This document shows, in pieces, positions 1 through 4,373 of a stretch of DNA of 7,644 bases. Under the pieces are notes generated by a model. The model was not told where the DNA came from and searched no databases. It was given only the letters and a program-made list of their open reading frames with translations. Positions within the stretch are counted from its first letter, which is position 1. Every line of letters starts with the position of its first letter. The stretch is taken from positions 1 through 7,644 of the forward strand of contig CABSKZ010000127.1 of NCBI GenBank assembly GCA_902478395.1, written 5' to 3'. Source of the DNA: an uncultured Eubacteriales bacterium. Its GTDB lineage: Bacteria > Bacillota > Clostridia > UBA1381 > UBA9506. Made by a program: the position numbers and the translations under genes.

Positions 1-2022
1 CACGCCAATCAGCCGGTTGTCCGCGCTGTAGAATCCAACAACAGGAACGAAACTACCGCTGGTTAAATTAAGACTCTCAACATCTCTGAGGATGATTTTC
101 GTTGCGCTGCCGATGTTAGACAGACTGAGTTCTTCACCATTCTGATTAACCGGTGTAGTACCGCTTACGGCACCCTCAGCAGGAAGAACCAGCTTCGGGC
201 CATTTGCCCCTCTGGAGGAACTGGAGGTCGTAAGATTATTCGGATTTAAAGAGGCAAGGACAACACCGAAACTCGTCGCTGTCGGATTTGCGGTAAAGTA
301 CTTCTGCAGCGCGTCGGTTAAGTTTAAATTAACGTATTCACCTTCCGTTACCGGCGATATCGTAGTAACCGCATCAGGGGTATTCCGCCAGGAGGCTTCA
401 CGCGCGGTAATGCCCGCCCGGAACGCGTCTAAATAGCACATGCCCAGTTTCTGGCTCGTCGGGTTAAGCTCCCCATCCGGACCCAGCTCCGGATAATTCG
501 AATGAATTGCCGAAACCTTATTCACAGGAACTAAGTATGCGTTGATATCAATACTGCTGGCCTTTTGAATGTTCGCCCCCAGATAATATTGCAGAATTAC
601 TGAATTGGCATCGTTTGTACCTTCCGCACTCAAAATTGCGGCGATATCGTCCGGCTCCAGATCATATTTTATCAGAATCTCTCTGTACGCGGTTCCTGCT
701 CCCTGCGTTCCTAACTGCAGATCACCGCTGATCCAAAATTGTTTGGTTGCTGTCATACCGAGCAGTGCAGCTTCTTCCTGCGCTACGTTTCCGCCGTCGG
801 CACGGATATACATGTCAAGTGACGGCTTCGTTATCGTTTTTGTACCGTCTGCGTCCGGACCGTTATCAATCCACTTTGCATATAACGTTGTGTTGTCTGT
901 TACTGTATCTGTTTCGAAATTCCACGGTGTGGTTAAATCAGCCTCTTTATACCAGCCGTCAAATGTGCAGTATTCTTTTGTAATTTCTGCAGGCGCCGCA
1001 ATTATGGAATTTTCCGCAACGCCTTTTACAGGAGGCAAAGGGAGGCTGTTGGAGGCAAGACCGCCGCGGCAGTCAAATACAACCTGCAACAAAGAAAATT
1101 TAAGCGTTTCGGTTTTTGTTGCTTTCACCGTTCCATTCGCGTTCTTTAAGGTTGCCGTAACCTCATACGTCCCGTCAGCACCGGCAATTTCAGGGGCGTT
1201 CACATTCCCGATATCAGTACTGCCCTCACTTGCTGCAAGGCCGTTAACCGCTACCGTAGAGCCGTTTGCCGCAAAAACTAAATCAATTATATCTGTAGCA
1301 TATGTATTTTCCGCTGTTATCCTGGTGAGATTAGCCGGTTCTCCTACTGCGACTCCGAGATTAAAGCCCTCTGTACGCATGGAGTCGTCAGCCATGACAT
1401 TCAGCCGCGGCCTTGCATTGCCGTCTGACTGTGCCGCACGGAATCTGAAAATATCGCCGATTGTTTGTGCCTGTAACCTAAACACAATTGATGTAGCATC
1501 CGGATAGGCAGAGAAATACGCCTGTAAATTCGATAGAATGTTCTCTGTCGTAACAGTTGCATAGCTCGTATTGGCAGGTATCGTCCCGGTTATCGGTTCT
1601 CCGGAAACCGGTAATGTAATACTGGTCGCATAATCGGCGATGGTTGTTTTATCAAAAGATGCAAGCGGCTCAAGAATAGACAGCTTATATTTTCCGCCAA
1701 AATTTCCCTCAGGCTGCGCATTCATCTGAAATGTAACAGAATCCAATGTCTGCAGCTGACTTTTAAACTGCGAAAAATCAATCTCCATATATGCAACTGT
1801 TTCGCGGGTTGCGCGGCCGTCAATCATTGAGGTACTGATACCGTCAATTACGGTACTGTTCTTCTGATTTGTATAAAGTACTCCGGTGGCAAAGGACGGT
1901 AAGGGAATTAGGTCCGCCTCCGCCAGCACCGTTGCCGGCGCAGCCACAAGCAGTGTCGAAAGCACCATGAGAAATGCGACCGACAAAGCCATGGGCTTTT
2001 TAAAGATGTTTTTTGTTTTCAT
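1..2022 (-). CDS. Secreted modular protein with two DNRLRE/CBM96-like domains and an InlB-type repeat (C-terminus beyond window)
   Basis: The minus-strand frame is open from ATG at 2022 to base 1 (674 codons, no stop), so only the N-terminal part is visible. Residues 1-34 are a Sec signal peptide: Lys-rich start, hydrophobic core about 11-30, likely cleavage after Val-Leu-Ala34. Residues about 47-210 and 402-614 each resemble a DNRLRE/CBM96-like beta-sandwich. Both have an early strand such as AYMEIDF or EILIKYDL, a late Asp/Asn-rich 'NLNLTDAL' type segment, and a closing 'R.. (N)G..P+L.V/L' strand; the second also has ASWRNTP. Residues 314-384 match the Listeria-Bacteroides (InlB B-type, Flg_new) repeat: VVFDCRGG, FDGWYKEADL, TTLYAKW. 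Residues about 217-312 look like an unassigned Ig-like beta domain, and another begins near 630. Such proteins act outside the cell as glycan-binding or adhesive scaffolds. No catalytic domain is visible; one could follow. Family names are pattern recognition, not a profile search. Confidence 0.88.
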   Translation of the reverse strand, partial: MKTKNIFKKPMALSVAFLMVLSTLLVAAPATVLAEADLIPLPSFATGVLYTNQKNSTVIDGISTSMIDGRATRETVAYMEIDFSQFKSQLQTLDSVTFQMNAQPEGNFGGKYKLSILEPLASFDKTTIADYATSITLPVSGEPITGTIPANTSYATVTTENILSNLQAYFSAYPDATSIVFRLQAQTIGDIFRFRAAQSDGNARPRLNVMADDSMRTEGFNLGVAVGEPANLTRITAENTYATDIIDLVFAANGSTVAVNGLAASEGSTDIGNVNAPEIAGADGTYEVTATLKNANGTVKATKTETLKFSLLQVVFDCRGGLASNSLPLPPVKGVAENSIIAAPAEITKEYCTFDGWYKEADLTTPWNFETDTVTDNTTLYAKWIDNGPDADGTKTITKPSLDMYIRADGGNVAQEEAALLGMTATKQFWISGDLQLGTQGAGTAYREILIKYDLEPDDIAAILSAEGTNDANSVILQYYLGANIQKASSIDINAYLVPVNKVSAIHSNYPELGPDGELNPTSQKLGMCYLDAFRAGITAREASWRNTPDAVTTISPVTEGEYVNLNLTDALQKYFTANPTATSFGVVLASLNPNNLTTSSSSRGANGPKLVLPAEGAVSGTTPVNQNGEELSLSNIGSATKIILRDVESLNLTSGSFVPVVGFYSADNRLIGV

Positions 2023-2040
2023 ACTGATAACCATTCCTTT
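2022..2040 (-). promoter_or_regulatory. Ribosome binding site and start choice for the secreted protein
   Basis: On the minus strand AAAGGA (2040-2035) precedes two in-frame ATG codons. The one at 2034 touches the Shine-Dalgarno sequence and has no spacing, so it is unlikely. The one at 2022 has a 12-base spacing, slightly long but usable, and gives a normal signal peptide beginning MKTKNIFKK. I chose 2022. The alternative would only add four residues (MVIS). Confidence 0.6.
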
Positions 2041-2048
2041 CTTTTATT

Positions 2049-2089
2049 CCGCTCCAGCCACGAAACAGCTCACAACTGGCTTTTTGCGG
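2049..2089 (-). other. Possible leader hairpin just upstream of the secreted-protein RBS
   Basis: In the minus-strand transcript CCGC (2089-2086) can pair with GCGG (2052-2049), and inside it AGCCA (2081-2077) with TGGCT (2060-2056). This forms a two-part stem that ends 9 bases before the AAAGGA Shine-Dalgarno sequence. It could insulate or modulate translation. I do not recognise a known riboswitch. The stems are short, so this is tentative. Confidence 0.3.
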
Positions 2090-2092
2090 GAT

Positions 2093-2124
2093 ATTATAGC
2101 TTGGCGGATCATCTCCGCCTTTTT
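2093..2124. promoter_or_regulatory. TATAAT box next to a perfect 6-bp inverted repeat (operator, or plus-strand terminator)
   Basis: A perfect TATAAT lies on the minus strand at 2098-2093, 71 bases upstream of the chosen start. No recognisable -35 box sits 16-18 bases further up. Instead, a perfect inverted repeat, GGCGGA-5 bases-TCCGCC (2103-2119), covers the spacer and the -35 zone. That arrangement suits an operator over a factor-dependent promoter. On the plus strand the same repeat is followed by five T (2120-2124), which looks like an intrinsic terminator, although no plus-strand gene is present. I cannot decide between the two. Confidence 0.4.
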
Positions 2125-2211
2125 GAAACCCTTTTTAATAAGACAATTCACAGAAACAGCTCTATTTCTGCATACATGCTTCTTCTGTTAAATTCCTTGT
2201 TATGCTGGCAA

Positions 2212-2239
2212 AATATATTGAAAGAATTTCGTCATGCAA
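2212..2239 (-). promoter_or_regulatory. Candidate sigma-A promoter for the secreted protein
   Basis: Minus-strand TTGCAT (2239-2234), a 16-base spacer and TATATT (2217-2212, five of six consensus bases) could form a sigma-A promoter. It would give a leader of about 180 bases. The -35 matches only at TTG. The site overlaps the AT-rich inverted repeat 2221-2247, which may be its operator or an unrelated structure. Confidence 0.3.
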
Positions 2240-2247
2240 AATTCTTC
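2221..2247 (-). repeat. AT-rich inverted repeat, 10-bp stem, 7-base loop
   Basis: The arms 2221-2230 and 2238-2247 pair over 10 positions in minus-strand RNA; two are G-U wobbles that exist only on that strand. TATATTTT follows a few bases later. It may be a weak terminator for read-through from the lipoprotein gene, but the stem is too AT-rich to be sure. Confidence 0.3.
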
Positions 2248-2252
2248 TTTAA

Positions 2253-2296
2253 AAGCGTTTCACCCTCACGAAGCGGAAGATATATACCCAACGCTT
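2253..2296 (-). repeat. 7-bp inverted repeat followed by short T run
   Basis: Minus-strand AAGCGTT (2296-2290) pairs perfectly with AACGCTT (2259-2253), and two more T follow (TTTT in total counting the end of the arm). The 30-base interior is only weakly foldable. This is a possible weak transcription stop after the lipoprotein gene. Confidence 0.25.
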
Positions 2297-2299
2297 GCT

Positions 2300-2316
2300 G
2301 ATGAATCGGGTTCATC
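2300..2316. repeat. Perfect 6-bp inverted repeat with 5-base loop
   Basis: GATGAA (2300-2305) and TTCATC (2311-2316) are perfect complements around TCGGG. Its loop and the hairpin at 2432-2449 share the octamer ACCCGATT on the minus strand. No T tract follows on either strand. Function unknown. Confidence 0.3.
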
Positions 2317-2431
2317 CACCTAAAGAGCTGGGAGGCATTCCGCGAGGTAATATTGCTGAGAAAGGCGTCTATTTTTGTGATAAATCACGAAAACCGGTTA
2401 CTGGTATATCAAGATATGAAGTGAAAGCGGT

Positions 2432-2449
2432 GAACCCGCAATCGGGTCC
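2432..2449 (-). repeat. GC-rich hairpin directly after the lipoprotein stop codon
   Basis: In minus-strand RNA GGACCCG (2449-2443) pairs with CGGGTTC (2438-2432) over 7 bp around an ATTG loop. One position is a G-U pair that would be an A-C mismatch on the other strand. It begins one base after the stop codon (2451-2453). There is no T tract, so it is more likely a 3'-end stabiliser or pause site than a terminator. Confidence 0.35.
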
Positions 2450-2450
2450 A

Positions 2451-3995
2451 TTACTTTTCTCGATACCGCTCATATGCCTCCTGTTGGATTTCCACAAGCC
2501 TGTCAACCTTCCTGTTTTTAAGCTCTGCGATAAACGCATCATATGTTTCGTCAATATTTTCGCTGCCAAGTATCCATTTTTGCAGCATTTCGTCCCGGTA
2601 GGATTCTACGCCTTTTATAATCACGTCGTACTCGTTTTGTTCCTGTTGGTTGAATACTAATGCAGGCAGCTTCTTCTGAATATATCCGCCGTTTGTGTAT
2701 TCTTCAATTCCTTTCAGCGCAATCGCATTCGTCCATTGGAGTTCGTAATTAATATCCTGGTGAAAGCCTACATTTCCCTGCGCCCCCCGCGCTTTCAGGT
2801 AGTCCGCCACATTCTGGCTGGATTGCAGCACTTCCTCTTTAAAAACCGGCTTGCCGTCAATTATGTCATAATCTTCACCCTCTATTCCATAGTTCATCAG
2901 GCGGCTGCCCTCTTCTGAAAACCAGAAATCCATCCAGCGGATTGTTGCATCGGGATGCTTGTTGCTCGACGATATTCCCCAGCCGCTGTCAGACGCCTGG
3001 TTCCGGCTGTCCATTTCCCGGCGTACGCCGTCGGAGCCCTGTATCGGAACAAACGGCACGAAATCCAAACCGGGAATCTGGTCTCGTAATTTGGTGTTAT
3101 ACTCTGCCGTACTGGGAAACCAATCGTGTGTAATCCCCCCCAAATTATTTCCAAGCATATACTCACGTGCATTGCTGCCGCGCGTATAAATTTCATTGTC
3201 TATGAGCCCTTCCTTATACCAGGCTGAAACTGTTTTAACCGCTTCCTTAAATGCGGGCAGAAGCGGACTGTATACAACTGTATCATCCCTTAACATAAAG
3301 GATTTGTTAACATTCCAAAAACTGAATAAATCGGTAACCGCGGTTTCGCGCCCTACTGCCGCGTCCCGGCTGAAATACGGCACCTCGTCCGCAATTTGGT
3401 TGCCGTTCGGGTCCCGCTCTTTAAAAGCCTTCATCACCTGATAAAACTCATCAATATTCTGCGGAGTGCCAAGTCCCAGTTTGTCAAGCCAATCCTTGCG
3501 GATAAACCATCCCTTAGAAGCTGTTCCATCCGGTACAAAGGGAATGTAATAAATATTCCCGTCTGGCGCGGTAATATATTTTTTTACATCCGGCCGTTCT
3601 TCCAGAAATTTTTTAAAATTCGGCGCGTTGCTTTCGATGTATTCATTCAGCGGAACCAGTACGCCCTCGGTGCCAAGCCTGTAAAAATCATTGCGCCCGT
3701 TTGCGTGTGCGGTCATATGGATAATATCCGCCAAATTTCCTGAAGAAATCATGAGATTCAATGCGGTAAAGCCGTCGGAAGTTCTCTGCGAAAGAATTCC
3801 TTTAATGGATACCTCTGTCAGCTCCTCCGCTTTTTTATAAATTGGATAGTCGTCATTAAATGGCACTAAGTCAAACAGAAAAATAGAAAGTGTCAATTTC
3901 CCTCCGGGCGTCTGCTTATTTCCCTCGCTGCCACAGCCCGCAAGCATGAAAACCAACAATGTACAAACTAAAAACTTTTTTGCTATGTTTTTCAT
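2451..3995 (-). CDS. LplA-like extracellular sugar-binding lipoprotein (ABC transporter substrate-binding protein)
   Basis: A 514-residue protein, the usual size for LplA-type family 1 solute-binding proteins. Residues 1-20 form a lipoprotein signal with lipobox LAGC, so Cys21 would be lipidated and the protein anchored on the outer face of the membrane. Family hallmarks: a Ca-binding-like loop DPNGNQIADE at 195-204, the segment FIRKDWLDKLGL (164-175), WYKEGLID (259-266), and the C-terminal pattern with WILGSE (474-479) ending in AYERY. Known relatives bind oligosaccharides for import by two permeases and a shared ATPase; the ligand cannot be read from sequence. Start: ATG at 3995 has AAAGAGG (4011-4005) at 9-base spacing. 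It has its own promoter region after a strong terminator. No permease gene follows within the window, which is unusual: relatives are normally next to lplB- and ytcP-like genes. Confidence 0.93.
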   Translation of the reverse strand: MKNIAKKFLVCTLLVFMLAGCGSEGNKQTPGGKLTLSIFLFDLVPFNDDYPIYKKAEELTEVSIKGILSQRTSDGFTALNLMISSGNLADIIHMTAHANGRNDFYRLGTEGVLVPLNEYIESNAPNFKKFLEERPDVKKYITAPDGNIYYIPFVPDGTASKGWFIRKDWLDKLGLGTPQNIDEFYQVMKAFKERDPNGNQIADEVPYFSRDAAVGRETAVTDLFSFWNVNKSFMLRDDTVVYSPLLPAFKEAVKTVSAWYKEGLIDNEIYTRGSNAREYMLGNNLGGITHDWFPSTAEYNTKLRDQIPGLDFVPFVPIQGSDGVRREMDSRNQASDSGWGISSSNKHPDATIRWMDFWFSEEGSRLMNYGIEGEDYDIIDGKPVFKEEVLQSSQNVADYLKARGAQGNVGFHQDINYELQWTNAIALKGIEEYTNGGYIQKKLPALVFNQQEQNEYDVIIKGVESYRDEMLQKWILGSENIDETYDAFIAELKNRKVDRLVEIQQEAYERYREK

Positions 3996-4004
3996 TTACC
4001 AAAA

Positions 4005-4011
4005 CCTCTTT
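4005..4011 (-). promoter_or_regulatory. Ribosome binding site of the lipoprotein gene
   Basis: Minus-strand AAAGAGG lies 9 bases before ATG at 3995. This fixes the start and yields an intact lipoprotein signal peptide. Confidence 0.8.
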
Positions 4012-4028
4012 CATTTTTTGGCGTGTCC

Positions 4029-4103
4029 GCATTCTCCCTGGGAGATATGCCAGATCCATAGCAAGTATTCTTTCGAAATTGAATTCTGTGTCTAACTGCT
4101 ATG
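4029..4103 (-). other. Foldable 5' leader of the lipoprotein mRNA
   Basis: If transcription starts near 4100, the leader is about 105 bases. CATAGCA (4103-4097) pairs perfectly with TGCTATG (4063-4057), enclosing a TTTCGAAA palindrome. It is followed by a second hairpin, 4050-4029, with a 9-bp stem, a one-base bulge and a CAG loop. The first stem's 5' arm straddles the predicted start site, so it may instead be a DNA-level repeat. I do not match it to a known riboswitch class. Confidence 0.3.
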
Positions 4104-4106
4104 TTT

Positions 4107-4135
4107 ATCTTAATCTAATAAATCGTAAAATGCAA
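4107..4135 (-). promoter_or_regulatory. Candidate sigma-A promoter of the lipoprotein gene
   Basis: Minus-strand TTGCAT (4135-4130), an exact 17-base spacer and TAAGAT (4112-4107) form a plausible but weak promoter: three of six bases match at -35 and four of six at -10. A poor -35 is what one expects of a promoter that depends on an AraC-family activator. The proximal copy of the direct repeat sits 17 bases upstream of the -35 box. Confidence 0.5.
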
Positions 4136-4152
4136 TAAACAAAAACAGCACT

Positions 4153-4163
4153 GACTTTACATA
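4153..4163 (-). repeat. 11-base direct repeat, promoter-proximal copy (candidate AraC-type operator)
   Basis: The minus strand reads TATGTAAAGTC. An identical copy lies at 4216-4226, exactly 63 bases away (about six helical turns), so both would face the same side of the DNA. AraC-family activators typically bind direct repeats just upstream of -35. Which regulator, if any, binds here is inference. Confidence 0.45.
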
Positions 4164-4215
4164 CTTGTACTAATGAACCTTTTCAAATACGCCTTATATT
4201 TTACGTTTTTTAATG

Positions 4216-4226
4216 GACTTTACATA
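4216..4226 (-). repeat. 11-base direct repeat, promoter-distal copy (candidate AraC-type operator)
   Basis: The minus strand reads TATGTAAAGTC, in the same orientation as the copy at 4153-4163. The flanks differ: GCGTT before it here, ACAAG before the other copy. The identity is therefore confined to the 11-base core. Confidence 0.45.
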
Positions 4227-4291
4227 AACGCAACCAACTTATCAAAATTGAATATTTTCACTTTTTTCTCAGGCCAGAGCCGCTTAAAGAG

Positions 4292-4346
4292 AAAAAATAT
4301 ACGATCCCTTTTTATCGCCAAGATGATAAAAGAAATCGTATATTTT
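4292..4346 (-). terminator. Intrinsic terminator of the transmembrane regulator gene
   Basis: A 12-bp perfect outer stem (4346-4335 with 4305-4294) continues into an inner stem of about 7 bp plus wobbles around an ATCTTGGC loop. In minus-strand RNA the stem closes into a run of six T (4297-4292). It begins 27 bases after the regulator's stop codon. The plus strand has only a four-T run, so it acts mainly leftwards. It separates the regulator transcript from the lipoprotein gene, which therefore needs its own promoter. Confidence 0.85.
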
Positions 4347-4373
4347 AAACAACTGCCTGCGTTGATGTAACGT

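Larger units (their letters stand above)
2023..2450. other. 428-base gap, rich in inverted repeats, no convincing gene
   Basis: This stretch lies between the lipoprotein stop and the secreted-protein start. I find no protein gene: the longest ATG-initiated minus frames are below 30 codons and lack a well-spaced ribosome binding site. It holds at least six inverted repeats (2432-2449, 2300-2316, 2253-2296, 2221-2247, 2103-2119, 2049-2089), listed separately. None gives a textbook minus-strand terminator with a GC-rich stem and long T tract, so transcription from the lipoprotein gene could partly read through into the secreted-protein gene. Confidence 0.6.
3996..4373. other. 378-base regulatory gap between the membrane regulator and lipoprotein genes
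   Basis: AT-rich and without a convincing gene on either strand. In minus-strand order it holds the regulator's terminator (4346-4292), two copies of an 11-base direct repeat (4226-4216 and 4163-4153), a candidate promoter (4135-4107), a foldable leader (4103-4029) and the lipoprotein Shine-Dalgarno sequence (4011-4005). Confidence 0.75.

Noticed and set aside
605..1507. A 300-codon open frame on the plus strand
   Set aside because: It lies antisense to the secreted-protein gene. Its translation is low-complexity (rich in Ser, Ala, Val) with no recognisable domain and no good ribosome binding site, while the minus strand gives a signal peptide and known domain motifs over the same bases.
2250..2275. 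AGGGTG-containing stretch resembling a T-box core or a catabolite (cre) site
   Set aside because: The T-box core needs UGG-N-ACC, which is absent, and no antiterminator or tRNA gene context is present. The cre comparison around the central CG fails at several conserved bases.
2232..2315. A 27-residue minus-strand frame (MNPIHQQALGIYLPLREGE...) in the gap
   Set aside because: The purine-rich AGGTGG abuts its ATG, leaving no spacing, and it coincides with inverted repeats. It could be a gene remnant, but nothing identifies it.
2399..2452. Short minus-strand frame whose ATG overlaps the lipoprotein stop (TAATG)
   Set aside because: Only 17 codons, no family resemblance, and a hairpin directly at its start. 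The overlap is most likely chance.
2295..2660. Plus-strand frame of about 120 codons at the end of the lipoprotein gene
   Set aside because: It overlaps the lipoprotein C-terminus in antisense, which matches its family to the last residues. The plus-strand product has no recognisable motif.
4157..4192. TTGAAA (minus strand 4187-4182) 17 bases before TATGTA as an alternative lipoprotein promoter
   Set aside because: The -35 is good (five of six), but TATGTA matches the -10 consensus at only three positions and is part of the direct repeat. The TTGCAT-17-TAAGAT pair downstream is preferred, though this alternative is not excluded.
4173..4370. 65-codon plus-strand frame in the regulatory gap
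   Set aside because: It runs through the terminator hairpin and one copy of the direct repeat. It has an AT-driven Phe/Lys/Asn-rich composition and no ribosome binding site.
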